Notes under the pieces: generated by a model
Databases searched by the model: none
What the model was told of the DNA's origin: nothing
What the model saw: only the letters and a program-made list of their open reading frames with translations
Program-made: the position numbers and the translations under genes
Part shown: positions 10,467 through 22,080 of the stretch, one piece after another
Layout: every line of letters begins with the position of its first letter
Numbering within the stretch: the first letter of the stretch is position 1
Assembly (NCBI GenBank): GCA_018417955.1
Contig: JACTVC010000019.1
Coordinates: forward strand, 1,116,001 to 1,180,000
DNA: 64,000 nt
Origin: Laccaria trichodermophora
Taxonomy: Eukaryota; Basidiomycota; Agaricomycetes; Agaricales; Hydnangiaceae
Direction: 5' to 3'

Positions 10467-11204
10467 TCATAAGAGTTTCGCAACTTCCTCGTCAATCGCT
10501 TGTGGTGTCGTCGTAGAAGCCCATCGTTGAACGACGTTTCCTTCTTTGTCAACGAGGAACTTTTCGAAATTCCACTTTTCATGCCTTGAGCGTCTTGACC
10601 TCAATTGTAGTGTCAAAAGTTACCCACCTTAATTCTCGTGAGCCCAAAGATCCCGGATTTCTCTTCCTTCAGCCATTTGTAGACCTCGTTGGTGTTGTCT
10701 GCATTGACATCGGACTTTTTCATGAGTGGGAATGTGACGCCGTGGTTGAGCGTGCAAAACTCTTCGATCCCCTTGTCGTCTTCCGGCTCTTGGCCTCCAA
10801 ACTACTCAGGCAATGACGTCATTCAGGAGATAAAGCGGAGGAAAGTGGGTTATGCTTACCTGGTTACAAGGGAACCCAAGGATAACAAAGTTCTGATCCT
10901 TGTACTTCAAGTACAAATCCTGCAATCCCTTGTATTGTGGAGTGAACCCGCTGAAGGGCGTCGTAAGTTCAAAGAAGCCAACGGCGCGTTAGTGGTAGAC
11001 GCACCACTTTGAAGCAACGTTGACGATGAGCACAACCTTTCCCTTCAGTTCGGAGAAAGAATACTCCTTGCCTCCGGGACGCTCGGCCTTGAGAGAGTAA
11101 AATCCAGAATCTGACATGAGGCGGGTAGTGGTGGAAAAGGAAGATGAGAGGTTGGGAGTGAAGAAGCGCGGGCCCAAGTTAAATAACTTTGCATACCGAA
11201 ACAT
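10467..11204 (-). CDS. Glutathione peroxidase / thiol peroxidase (GPx3-type)
   Basis: Reduces hydroperoxides using glutathione or, as usual for fungal GPx, thioredoxin. Exons 11204-11005, 10950-10860, 10801-10628 and 10574-10467 give 190 residues. Motifs: [19 protein letters not shown] with the peroxidatic Cys created across intron 1 (tg|c), FPCNQFGGQEPE with the Gln and second Cys region, and [14 protein letters not shown] with the catalytic Trp and Asn. The first 28 residues ([14 protein letters not shown], then FSTTTRLM) look like a mitochondrial leader; an internal ATG before SDSGFYSL could give a cytosolic form. A broken copy of the last exon lies at 8459-8556. Confidence 0.94.
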
Positions 11205-11343
11205 CAGAGGCTGAGCAATCGCATGGTCGTGCGCGTGATCGCCGATGCGGTAACATGACGAATTACAACAGATTGCAACTCGACTTCATATCACAAGTAC
11301 CAGGTTATAGACTACCCGGAGCCGGTCATTCACGACTACTTAA

Positions 11344-14300
11344 TCAGCTCCGTATTTCAGCAAGCCCACATTGACCCTCCTTGACAAGACTCCGGAATCG
11401 TTTCGAGTACCTGCGATATCGTGGGCGAGAAAGTTCCCATTCAAGCGATTTCAACAGTGACGCGTAATTGTGGGAATAACGGCCGAAAATAAAGTAGAAC
11501 GCATGATTTCCGAGCCTGCCTGATGTCAGCCCGTGTCCGGCTTGAGAACAAATAGGACATACCACGACACAGCGTGCTTCTGCACATCGAAGCGCACGGT
11601 ATATCGCCTCGCAGCCCTTTTCGCTTGATTACGCATACTTGAGAAGCAATAGGCTATAGCACGCTGAACGGTGTCTACCCCATAGAATAAGATTGTGAAG
11701 TGAAAGATATCACCAAGACTTACTGCGGATAAATAATGTATTACGCTTCACGGCGACGGCTTCGCGAAGGTACTGACGCATCTTCATTGCAGCTAGCAGG
11801 AAATTTTGGTATATGTTTAGATACACCACATGCTCAGAGCTTATATCCAGGTCAGAAAAAATGACGTGGGCCTTCGCTTTCGCCAATCTACAATCAGAAG
11901 ACATTGTCAGAGAGGGCGAGCAAAGAGACGGTGCAGAACACACTGCATCATCTTGAGTATGAAGCTTTTTCCTGGGCGTCTTCCTCGTTCCACAGTTAAA
12001 GTGCTTCTAATGCCTATAACACAGGTTTGGAACGAGTTTTCTTACTTGAGAACAGAAAGGAAAAACGTACCGCAGCTGTTATACCGGGAATAGTCTACAG
12101 AAATAGACAAATCCTTCATGTTGAATAGATAGCCACACCATGGAAAGCCTACCAAAACAATATAAGTAGTCAGAAATAAGCAAGAAACAAGTCTCAACTT
12201 GCATCGCTGCAGGGGATCTACAACATTGAGAATCTGGCTATCGTAGTCATAATTCGTTAAGGTCTTCTCCTTGGAAATGAAACAACCATATTCCGGATGT
12301 CCTGATCATCAATTATGAGACAATAATTTCGTAACGAATGAGAATTAGCCAATACCTTTGTTCATCATATCCAGGAAGCCCACAGCCTTTGATTTGCTCG
12401 TAGTCACGAAAAGATAATCATCGATCAAGCGAAGAAGAGCCTAAGCAAATCATGCTTATGAAAATTCAGGCGAAAAGAAAAAATAGATTTACGCTATGCG
12501 GGTCCTCCCTATATTGCCCAAATTTCTTTTCTAGGTCGCCGTAGAAGAAAGAGCATAACAACGCGGAAAGAATCGACCCTTGTGGTATTCCCACGATCTG
12601 ACGATAATAACCGTTTCCAATCTGCGACTAGCTGAGCAGACAATGAATTGATAAAACGGGGTGCCCACCTTGACGATGTTCTCAGAAATATGTTCCTCGA
12701 GAAGCCGCAGTATATCCCGCTTCTTCGACATTGGATAAACAACCTGTTGGGGCAGCACTTAGATCACGGCCCACTTCTCTAGAAGACGTACCTGGTCGAC
12801 AAAAATGGTGTTCCGCAACGCCGCGGCCAATTCCGTGGCATATTCAAGAAAATGGGGGTGTTCGCCTGTTGGTGTTGATAACGTATGAACGTGAAAGGAG
12901 TGAAATGAATACCTTCAGGTATAGCATTCCTTTGGTATTTCCTCTTGGGTCTCCCCAGCGATGACGATACCTGTCCATACCGCTGGGTCATATACATATC
13001 CTATGGGCACATATGAGCTAGCGCTGTGAGTTGAAGTTATCCACATACTTCGGAGATCAGATCCCGCAATATGTGCAGTAGTTTTGTTTGATCAATTGAG
13101 TCGAAGCATGCTTGTACGTCTACTTTGACGAAGTAAAGTTTAGGACTACATGGGCACAATCAATTCTTGCCCATATATCGGCCTTGGCACATACATGTCT
13201 CCGTTGTTATCACGGGGCAAGGCGGCTTTGAACGCCTTAATCTTCGAGTAAACGTCATCGGGACCGAATACAGATGTCCCAAGTAGGGGTGATTGATTGG
13301 CCTGTTTAACAGTCGGTTTTATGGTGAATTGAAATCGGGATCCGTACCCTTTCATAGTTTAGGATATCAAAGGCAGCCTGAAGAATCTGGTTGATGGACC
13401 TTTCGGCAGCAAAGGAGCCCTGATGAAGTTCAGACAAAAGCCATTCTCGCACTTGAAACACGGACCTTTGGTGCAGGCCTGCGACGTAAGTTAACAATGG
13501 GCCTGACACCTGTGTCTTTTGGAAGCAATCGAACGAGGGAGAAACCCAGTTTCCTCTGTCTGAGGAGTTCAATTGCTTCACTCTGAATACCAACGTAAGT
13601 ATGTAGATTCCAGGAGAAAAGCAAGCTGGGATTTACGTCTGGGATTCTCTCGAACGTTCCAGACACAAGGCGATCGATGAGAGGGCGGCATAAAGTGGCC
13701 CAGTCGTCTTGCCTGAAATAGAGAATCTTGTTTCTGTATGCCGACGACTCGGTGATGTAGAAAGTTGTCTGGAAGATAGGTGAATCGTATTTCATGTTCA
13801 GCCTAACAAGGGCAATACCTTCAGGAGTGGTAAGACGAAGGAATCGAAGTACCAAAAAATAAATTCTTCCAAAAGTTCTCTGCGCTTCAGCGCATCTGAA
13901 ACAGACACCCTGCTCTGCTTTTGAGCTCCTCCACCGGGCGGAAAGAGCCAATCACACGCTGATGTACTAACGCCTTGCAAAATTCGATGCAAGGTCAGAG
14001 TTTCATAGCGACGGCTACAGATGAAGAGCTTCACGTCTGGAGATGTATTTCAGTTAGTCTAGCGCCCAATTGAGACTTGATGACGGACTTTGAAGAACAA
14101 GATCGAGGTTACTTCGAGTCCCCCAGAATGACTTTGGAATGACAGCATCTGTGGCCAATGCCACGTATCGAGAAACCTAGAGCGTAGCGTAAGACTTTAT
14201 TGCAACGTGGCCGACCCCACCGAACCTCAACGTAAGAACACGAAAATTCGACGAATCGTGGTTTCATTTTGACATGACTTTCTTGACTCAGCCCCCACGG

Positions 14301-16042
14301 AGCAATAGAACCTTTAGAGGAGTCGACCGAAATGTTCCCTGCTCCTTGAGCTTGAGATAGCAACTGAATAGATCGCTCCGACATCATTTCCTGAACGCAA
14401 ACGAGAGTTCAATGACGATCCAGATGTCTAAAACACAAGGTTCTCACCAAAATCATGCTGCTATCTGCATCTATATTGCCAGTAGTTTGAAGCTATAGAT
14501 AATCAGACTCAAAACCGTCGCTGCCATTTGTGAGCATTACCTTTGAAGGACATACTCTCTCCATGAGAGGCTTGTAAGCAGTCTTTCCGTGGCGCCAAAG
14601 CAATCTATCAATAAGGGGTAGAATGTCTTTGAGCCGCTTGGGAGTCTTGCATGCTCCTCGAGCCTTTGCAACTATCAGTGGCGAGCCAAAAAGATTCAAA
14701 CCCTTCGTACTTTAATCTCGGATTCCCTGTCGGAATAATCCGCAAATTTATATGCATCCTTGCGGCCGGAGGGTCGAAATGGATTGAATAGATTATATTG
14801 CCGAGGAAAAATGTATTTTGATAGATGCCGAACGTTTGCGGCTTGCTCTCTAGCATCTGGATTGACATAATCACCAGAATTGACCTCAACTTTGCTTTGG
14901 TGTGAAGGATTGAGGCGGTTTAATATGTCTAACGAACGGTGGACGTTCTGTCAATTGAAGAAAAGTCTGAAATACATATCAAGACGCCTACGTTTGAGGG
15001 GAAGACCAACAACGATTCGTTTCGTGTGCGGTATGAAGTTTGGCCGAGCATAGAATAGTTTCGCTCTGAAGAAGGTTATGTCTGCCGAAGATGGTCTATA
15101 AAATGTTAGCTTTGGCACACGTTTCTCTGTTAAAGTTTACAACATACTTGGATACGCCGGGGGCAGTCGAGGAGTGTGGCGTTTGACCACCATGTGTGGG
15201 ATTTAACTTCCGGCGCTTCCGTGCCTTGTTGTTTTGGCCAGGTAAATCAGACAAAGGTCGCTTCTGGCTCGCTATCGCTGGAATGTCATTCTGGGTTTGA
15301 AGGCAGCTCTCTTCTACTTGTGAAATAGCCGGTATCATGTGTATGATGGGCTCCCCAGTAACTTGGCAGAAACATCCATTTGGTAAGGATAAAAACAAAG
15401 ATGTATCTGTTAGAAGATGAAGCATCGCGTCCACTCCAATTCTGATGGCCTCTTAAGCAGGTTATGTGTGCATACAGATGTATGTCTGACCTTCGCAGAA
15501 GAAGATCCCACTGAGGTTCTTGCAACGTAGTTATAACCGTATTCACAAAGAAATTGGTGATCCCCACGCGCGTCATGTCTCTCTTGCCGCGGTCGCCATC
15601 ATTTGAGGCCTTATTAGAGTTATGTTCGACTAGATTTGAAAAACACGAAAAGGCTCCACTCACAAGACGATACCCTAAGGTAATAACGTTCTGTGACCGG
15701 CCAGACTTGAACAAACGTTCCTGCGCTTGGTCGATGACCTGCAATAATTTTAATGAGAGGGTCTCAAAGTATTGCAACGCTAACCTCCTTCATGTCCGTC
15801 ATGACAGGAAAGCACTTGAAGCGTCCATTGGCTATGGCAGCCTTTCCCTTGATAGCAATGCATGATGCGTTCAAAAGCTCGCAATACAGGGAAGAGTCGT
15901 CCCTCGTTTCTAGGTGAACAGACTCGGACTCATTGTCCACGCCGTCTGAGTTGAGTATGTTGGCGAGGTACTCTTTCAAGGGTGTCACAAATTGATAATA
16001 CTTCTTGAGCAGTCGAGTTGTGACGGCGGCTTTGGTTGACAT
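11344..16042 (-). CDS. TERT: Telomerase reverse transcriptase
   Basis: Catalytic subunit of telomerase, nuclear. The N-terminal region reads RLLKKYYQFVTPLKEYL and later QNVITLGYRL and TNFFVNTVITTLQ, as in the TEN domain. Motif T/1: FYITESSAYRNKILYFRQDDW; motifs 1-2: FSLVRLLPKDTGVRP and NLRRR; motif A: LYFVKVDVQACFDSID near 13145-13095 with catalytic Asp; motif B': VGIPQGSILSALLCSFFYGDLE near 12590-12520; motif C: LLRLIDDYLFVT near 12440-12405 with the DD pair; motif D region FISKEKTLTNYD; thumb start FPWCGYLFNMKDLSISVDYSRY. The C-terminus includes WLGNHAFYFIFGRY, its Trp split by an intron. More than ten short introns are present and not all junctions were settled, but I met no certain disabling change. 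Start chosen at 16042 (MSTKAAVTTRLL). Confidence 0.94.
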
Positions 16043-16478
16043 CCAGATGCCCGGCAGAGGTGAGCGTCGCGAAGAATCTATCGATTGTGCCGTTGCAAGT
16101 AGTTGTTGACCGGTAAATCATTTCCCAATTAGTACAACCGATCGCGCACGGGAAACGCCGAAAAGCCCTTCATTGGGGAGCTTGCTCCCCTTTGTACTGC
16201 TAACCGACTCCAAAATGTAGTTGATGACCTAATCCACAAGTAGTTGGCCGTGTTTACACATTGCACAGCATGGACACCCCGTGCGAACTTACTGATATGT
16301 GCGAGGTTTTACATTGAACAATTATGACATGGATTCACCTGAGTATATATTTTATGGTCAAATATGCTATAAGATCTATCAGCAATTTTTGTATATATAT
16401 AAATAATTGACTCAATAAACTAGGATATATCAAGGTCCCCATCTAGTCTGCGAGGTACTTGCATACAAATTCGTTCTC
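16043..16478. other. Intergenic region between TERT and the PBP-like gene
   Basis: Divergent promoter space. It has a small perfect hairpin at 16173-16188 (GGGGAGCT/AGCTCCCC type) and an AT-rich tract near 16380-16430. No gene was recognised. Confidence 0.6.
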
Positions 16479-17923
16479 ATGCCTCTCCGAGTTGGCTACG
16501 GTACGCATCTCGCTCTTTCGCAGGACATCGCTTGACCAGCAAAACGGTATTAAAGTCAAAGAACATTTCTCAAGCCCGCTTCTCCAATTTGCCTTTAAAG
16601 ACGAAGGACAGACCTTTACATTACTTGAATGTCCAAGTATGTACCATCTTACAGTGGTGCTCAAAAGAATTGCACCCCTCATGGAAACAATTTATCAATA
16701 ATATCTTAAGATCTGGGCTCCACAGGGGTGCAATTCTTATGAGCGCCACTGTAAATCTGGATCCATGTAATACTAATCATTCTGTAGGTGGAACGGGCCA
16801 GTTAATTTCGAGGCTCACGAATGACGAGATCGACATCGCGATGTGATCTTTTGCCCAACGTTATCTCATTTAATTTATGCTCAGATCGATATGGATACAG
16901 TGCTCTCACCGACCCATTAATTTCCGGAATAGCGAAAGGTTCCCAAGCGTACAAGCTGGTCGGCAGCTTCGTTTCTACCCCACTGAATTGGTGCATACCC
17001 TCCTTTCTTCGGCGTACTGCTTACAGATATCTCGCAGGGCCGTGATCACCGGAATCAAGTCCAAGTTCCAGGATATCTCTGATTTGAAGGGAACTATGCT
17101 GGGCATTTCGCGACATGGGAGGTGATTGTCGATCCTTTTATCCAACGGATTCCAGCCTGATGATAGTATCATACAGTGGCAGCCAGACGATGGCCTATGT
17201 CATGGCCTTACAGCAGGGATGGCCGACAGACGATCTAAAATTTCAAGGTTCAGAATGCGCATTTCATCAATTATTCGTTTCAAAATTAACGGGTATCAGT
17301 GAACAACGACATACGTGGACTCATCGACTCCGTGAACAACAATTCTACAAGCGCATTCATGTGGGAGTGGTTCACAACTAAACCGTTTGTCGATGCCGGA
17401 GAAGTGCGCTTTGTGGGTGTCCAAATCCTGCGGAAGTATTTCAGAATTGGAATTATGTACAGATTGGTTCCGTACCCACCCCATGGCCTTCATGGTTGAT
17501 TGCTGCCCATCCGGAACGTACATCCACAGAAGCGGTCACAGCATTTTTGACAGAGCTTTCCACCTTTGTGCGAGCGTTTGACTCCGAAGAGAGTCGAGTA
17601 CAGAAGAACGTCGACTTTATCAAGGAAAACTTTGGGTACCCAGCAGAAGATATTGAGGTTGGAGCTGTCCTCTAATTTGCGTCGTTTTGGAGTGACCTTT
17701 GTCGTAGGCTTGGCTCAAGACCGTCAGCTATCCGCAGGACTGCAGTGCCATACCAACCAAGGTGCTCACGGATACCTTGAGGTTTGCATCGTCAGTTTTT
17801 TACCTCGCTCATCAGTGACATATCCCTTTCAGTGTTTTGGAGAAAGCAGGATTTGTTGTGGCTCCAAAAGATGGCTTCAATGTCGACGATTTTGTTGACA
17901 GGAAGGTTGTGAAGCTTACTTAG
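16479..17923 (+). CDS. Periplasmic-binding-protein-like protein (Ca3427-like)
   Basis: Ten exons (16479-16500, 16556-16636, 16788-16842, 16901-16990, 17038-17121, 17177-17247, 17300-17412, 17463-17657, 17708-17781, 17833-17923) give 291 residues with all phases matching. Segments MPLRVGYVKEHFSSPLL, LLECPSGTGQLISRL, GSQAYKLVGSFVSTPLNW, GISRHGSGSQTMAYVMALQ, STSAFMWEWFTTKPF and SVPTPWPSWLIAAHPE fit the type-2 periplasmic-binding fold of the Candida Ca3427-like family. No signal peptide is seen, so it probably acts in the cytosol; its ligand is unknown. Such folds are rare in eukaryotes and may trace to bacterial transfer. The second intron is 151 nt, three times normal, because it hosts a MITE. 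Confidence 0.88.
16652..16751. mobile_element. 100-bp MITE inside an intron
   Basis: Ends CAGTGGTGCTCAAAAGAATT... and ...GAGCGCCACTG form inverted repeats of about 27-30 bp with few mismatches. TA flanks both sides (16650-16651 and 16752-16753). The CAGTGG-type terminus and TA duplication fit a Tc1/mariner-derived MITE. It lies wholly within intron 2 of the Ca3427-like gene and leaves both splice sites intact. Confidence 0.88.
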
Positions 17924-18065
17924 AAACTTCAAGCAGATGTGTTGGAGGGGGGTAAACCTGTTTGCGATAGAAAGTGGTGGAGTTCCAAGAAGACTCATAC
18001 AGATAGCAGAGAGGACAGCAATTATACAGTGTAAACAAATCCAAGATGGAGTTCAAGTCAAAATC

Positions 18066-19032
18066 CTACACTGTATCAGAAGCACTCGCTGTTGGCGCTG
18101 CTTTCTTCTCGCCTTTATTTAGGAACCCTAGTTTCAACATGTCAGAGTGACGATCAGGTTCCAGAATTGTGGACTCACCCTTCATCTTCTGTTTGTGGAC
18201 CTTCTCACGTTCATTGTCGATCACGCGTAGTCGGGCAATTTCTTGATCCACAGCGGCAGCGTCTATGACAGCCTCTCGTGAGACAACGCAGCCAAGCTTT
18301 TGAAGATGCTCACCAGTAGGGTTCTTGGATTTGAGATCCTCCAGGATCTTTACCGACTTTTCGAAAAATCCTTGTTCTCCCAGCGCCTTTCCTTTGCGGA
18401 ACATTGCTTTGTAGTTGTTCTCATTCTTTGCCAAAGCCTAGACGCCAATGTTAATTCCATGGAGCATCAAAGCGCACAGCTAGACGCGCCTTATCCGCTG
18501 TTTCTACCACTCTCTTCCAATTCTCATTCTTCAAATGACACGCTGCCATGTTCGCGTAAATCTTCTCCACAATCTCATCCACCTGCGGTTGTTTGAGTCA
18601 GATCGGTATCGAAGGGGAAACACAGAAATGGCGCCAACTTCAGTCTTTTCCTTCGCGTCGGCAACCGGTTTTGAAGCCATCCCGATGCTTTGCAGCGCGT
18701 TTCTGGCGAACTGATGATTTAGAACAGCGGTTTTGGATTGTATTATAGAAGACAAGAGCCTACTTGTCTAAACCGACGAGGAACATTAATGACTTGGATG
18801 TACGTTGAGATCAAAGGGACATCATCATGTTGGATAACGGCTGTACCTCATGATATGATCTCAAAGCTAGCAAGAGTATATCATGATATTGTTCACTTCA
18901 ATCGGCTGAACGCGCTTACATACCGTCTTTGACATTGCCGTTCTTGAAAGCCTGATCGCCTACTTCCTTCTTTTGCTTTGCTGTGGCAAGCTTGAGAGCT
19001 GTGGGCGACGACAAGTCTGGAGTGTCGGACAT
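18066..19032 (-). CDS. TPR-domain protein
   Basis: Starts MSDTPDLSSPTALKLATAK at 19032 and ends GEKKAAPTASASDTV. The middle has TPR-like segments: KQKKEVGDQAFKNGN, NALQSIGMASK, VDEIVEKIYANMAACHLKN, then NNYKAMFRKGKALGEQGFFEKSVKILEDL. This resembles the C-terminal TPR part of co-chaperones and immunophilin-like proteins, which dock on Hsp90/Hsp70 tails; that role is inferred. The C-terminal part (DQEIARLRVIDNEREKVHKQ) is a charged helix. Splicing between 18690 and 18930 is unclear: the TPR frame there (TAVLNHQFARNALQ) does not join the first exon in a simple way, so a small exon or a lesion is possible. Confidence 0.75.
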
Positions 19033-19182
19033 TTCTGTAAAATTATGAGAGACGAGATGAAGGGCAAAGACAGTTTCAATGTGTTTCTAAGTAGGAGTAG
19101 TGATTGGGGCTGTGTCGTTTGTGTACACCTGTCGACAACAAAGGCAAGAACTGAACAACTCACTTTGAGTACCACCGTCGTA

Positions 19183-19514
19183 ATGTCGCTCCTTGCCAAC
19201 ATCCTGAGCTTCGCAACATTTGGTCTAGCTGCTCGCTTTGGACAGCTAGGTATTCAAAAACGAAACCTCTTCTCAAGTCAGCAGCACACTCCTTCCCTTT
19301 CCTCCGTTTCGCGTTGTTTACCCCTTCTCGCGCTGCAGATCCAGGAGGGCATGTAGTGGCAATGGCGACCTTTGGATTCGCAGGATATTGGGCTTACCAG
19401 TGGGACATTCGTGCGGCGGAGCTTCTGGCCGACAAGCGGGCAGAAATTTTGAAGAACCGGAGACAGGAAATTGCGAAGGCGGAGGAGCTCGGGGCTTCAC
19501 AGCTCTCCGAATAG
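19183..19514 (+). CDS. Small one-pass, probably mitochondrial membrane protein
   Basis: Two exons (19183-19276 and 19339-19514) give 89 residues. It begins MSLLANILSFATFGLAARFGQ, then NPGGHVVAMATFGFAGYWAYQWD, a hydrophobic span that could cross the membrane, then a Lys/Arg/Glu-rich helix (ADKRAEILKNRRQEIAKAEE). Small proteins of this build are common in fungal genomes and some are respiratory-complex accessory subunits; I cannot assign it to one. The frame is well supported by splice phase and conserved style. Confidence 0.75.
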
Positions 19515-20419
19515 TGAGCCCGATACCTCGAGGTTTCATGTTGTATGGTACGATGATATATCTTCATGCTTCGTACATTTTGACATTATTACAGGACCCT
19601 TATAGAGAAGAGGAAACATATGTATTAGCGTAATACATCAGAGCCAAAAAAAATTGAAATATATCCTCTGGACCCAGCTGGTGACCTGGTATGTTCAAGT
19701 CCATGGTGCCATGCAGAACTCGAGCTACAATGGGATGAGAATCGCGTTGACAGAGACTGGAGGAGGCTCAGGGGACACAGGTGACGATCTGTGTAACTGA
19801 TATGGACCTTCCTAGATACTATAAAACCAAATGTTGGACTTCAGCGAAGTAAACCTCCATTGTACCTGCGCGTCATTCAACCATGATTGTATTCTGCATA
19901 GAACGGTAGAGTGTCCTGGCGCGTCTTTCGCAGCACTTACCATGGTTTGAATATTGTTTGCAACACCTGCTGGACGTCTCTGTAGACATCCACGCCAGTT
20001 TTGCTATCGCAAGGGTTTAGCCAGGGTTTAGCATGGGCGGCAACTTTGGTGAGAACTGAATTATACCGCCTATAGCAAGTTGTCCCAATTACAATGGAGC
20101 GGTCCCTCTGTTATTCTTGCTTGGGACAAGCCTATAGACCTTGGCCTTCGACAATGCGTATTTGGAGGAAGACAGGAGTGACAGCTTGGAGGGTTTGACA
20201 TCCATTACCTTGCAAGCCGTCGTTACTTCAACTTCGAGAGTTATAAAAACTAGCCTCCCAAACCCAGTGAAGTTGGGTGAAAACGAGATCTAATGAGAGT
20301 ACAATCTCGTATGCAACATAATTGTTGAGATTGGAGCAATGTCAAACTAGCACCAAAATTCCTCATACAAAACATCGCATACCACATGTATGGGAAGCAG
20401 GCTGATGTGTGTTCCACCT
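19515..20419. other. Intergenic, no gene seen
   Basis: About 900 bp between the small membrane protein and YIF1. No exon chain, tRNA or repeat was recognised on either strand; it probably holds the two 3' ends. Confidence 0.5.
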
Positions 20420-21671
20420 CTAAATCCTCACCAAAGCGCCCATATAAACGATCTGACATACCGCCTCTAGGAACAGGAATGTGATTCTCCGCCGACGTTG
20501 GGCGGGATTCACTGTAGCCGTCGTTGTTGGGTTCGGATTCGTCGCTATCGAGATGGACGGGTCGGGGAGTACCATTGAGCGCAGGGAACGAAGCTACATA
20601 GTCTTGTCAGCACTCAGCGAAAACGGTAAAAGAAGAGGCGCACGAGGAAAAATGCATTGGCCAGAAAAGCATAGACGAAAACCAGCATCCAAAGCGGACC
20701 TTTCAGCCCCAGGAAGCCCGCTGTAATCGTGACAATGACGCCAACAAATTTGTACCCGCCATACGCAAACACATCGACGACCTGGCTCGAATCGTTGATA
20801 TTAAGGAAGTAGCAACCTAATTTCACAAAGGCAAAGTCAAGGAGGACAACGAGGGTAGCTCTGGAGGCTGATTCGCCAAGGATCTGGGGCCGGAAAAACT
20901 TGTTGTTGATGCCTGAATGGAGGGCGGTGAGTATGATGTAGGTTACGATGGCCATAACTAGCGAAAAAAGTTAGCCGTGGAGCGGTGAACGATCAATGGG
21001 GGGACCATACCAGGGATGTACAAATCAGGACAGTTGATATCCTCTCGTGGGGTCTGCCACTCGCTCTGACCATGCTCCGACCTCCGTATCTTGCGCGCCC
21101 AGGGCTTGTGCGTCCACGGGAAGAGAAGGACCCTCAATTTTCGCATCACATAGGAATTAGACACATTAAAGTGGTGTTTCACTTGTGTAGCTGCCGGGAA
21201 GACAGTTCCAAACTACTAATGGTGTCAGTGAGCATCTGCATTGAAACTTTGAGATGGACGTACATTCCGCTGTACGTAGTCTTGACCAGCAGCAACTGCG
21301 CTATGACCAAGCTGCATACCCAACTGCGCGGTGGTGCCGTCGATCCCCCAGGCAGCATAGTCTGGCTGGTGGGCATGTGCGACGGTTGGCTGGGGTTGGT
21401 ATGGGCCTTGCTGGTGTTGTTGTTGTTGCTGAATATGACCGTGCGGTGGCTGGGAATGTTGGAAGGGCATATTGATGTACGCTGGGACGTGTTGAGGTTG
21501 TTGAGATGGGTAGCCATGTTGGATGGGACCAATATTTGGGCTGGGGGAGGAGGAGAATCGTTGGTAGCCTTGGGGAGAGCCGGGAGTGGCGGGTGGTTCT
21601 GGAATGTAAGCCGGATGAGTGGGAACGGGGTGGCGAAGGGGAGGCGGGGATTGCGATGGGTAGTGTGCCAT
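20420..21671 (-). CDS. YIF1: Yip1-interacting factor, ER-Golgi membrane protein
   Basis: Membrane protein of COPII vesicles that partners Yip1 and Rab GTPases in ER-Golgi transport. The N-terminal 120 residues are Pro/Gln/His-rich ([29 protein letters not shown]). Then come [45 protein letters not shown] and [21 protein letters not shown], followed by hydrophobic spans ([65 protein letters not shown]). An intron with donor gtgcgc joins NAFFL to [11 protein letters not shown], as the family requires. It ends [24 protein letters not shown]. Its upstream region holds scrambled DBP7 fragments. Confidence 0.93.
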
Positions 21672-21754
21672 AGAGCCCAGGAGGTTATGTGCTGTGAGCG
21701 TGTAAAAGATCGGACGTGTCGCGCGCTACGACTTGCGTTCCAAACAACATCTAC

Positions 21755-21888
21755 GGTGGCAAGAAATGCCTTCCTTTCTTACATGCAGGCCTACGCTACC
21801 CATCCATCAAGCGAAAAGCACATATTCCATATCCGTCATCTACACATGGGACATCTTGCAAGGCATTCGCATTGCGAGACGCTCTGAC
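21755..21888 (+). pseudogene. Fragment of the DBP7 last exon
   Basis: About 134 bp match the beginning of the last DBP7 exon (32354-32222 region, minus) at high identity, covering codons for [25 protein letters not shown] and LHMGHLA. Here the sense strand is plus. One base substitution turns the later frame and the match stops at about 21888, so nothing can be made from it. Confidence 0.85.
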
Positions 21889-21992
21889 CTGACGTTCACA
21901 AACCTACCGCAATACAACGTGCAGCCCTGCCGGCTTTTCTTCCTCCTAATTTGGACATGTTCATGCAGTCACAAACAAGGATAGCATCTTCT

Positions 21993-22080
21993 ACGGTCCT
22001 TGGCTTTCGTTTGGCAACACGATTTGCTTTCATCCTGTTATCAAATTGTCAGAGCGATGTTGAGGAAGAATGCCAAGTTC
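21993..22080 (-). pseudogene. Fragment of DBP7 exon 1/intron 1/exon 2
   Basis: This matches 34295-34380: the start of DBP7 exon 2 (coding RKPRT and similar), intron 1 and the end of exon 1, in the same orientation as the real gene. Because the intron is included, the copying was at DNA level. The neighbouring fragment at 21755-21888 comes from the opposite end of DBP7 and is inverted relative to this one. Confidence 0.8.

Noticed and set aside
10989..11060. Loss of the catalytic Cys in glutathione peroxidase (reads SKWC)
   Set aside because: The Cys codon is split by an intron (tg|c); spliced sequence is SKCGFTPQY.
21225..21671. Gln/Pro-rich ORF as a separate gene
   Set aside because: It is exon 1 of YIF1; the frame joins the membrane exons by splice phase.
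20985..21887. 300-codon plus ORF
   Set aside because: Antisense shadow of YIF1 exon 1 and the DBP7 fragment.
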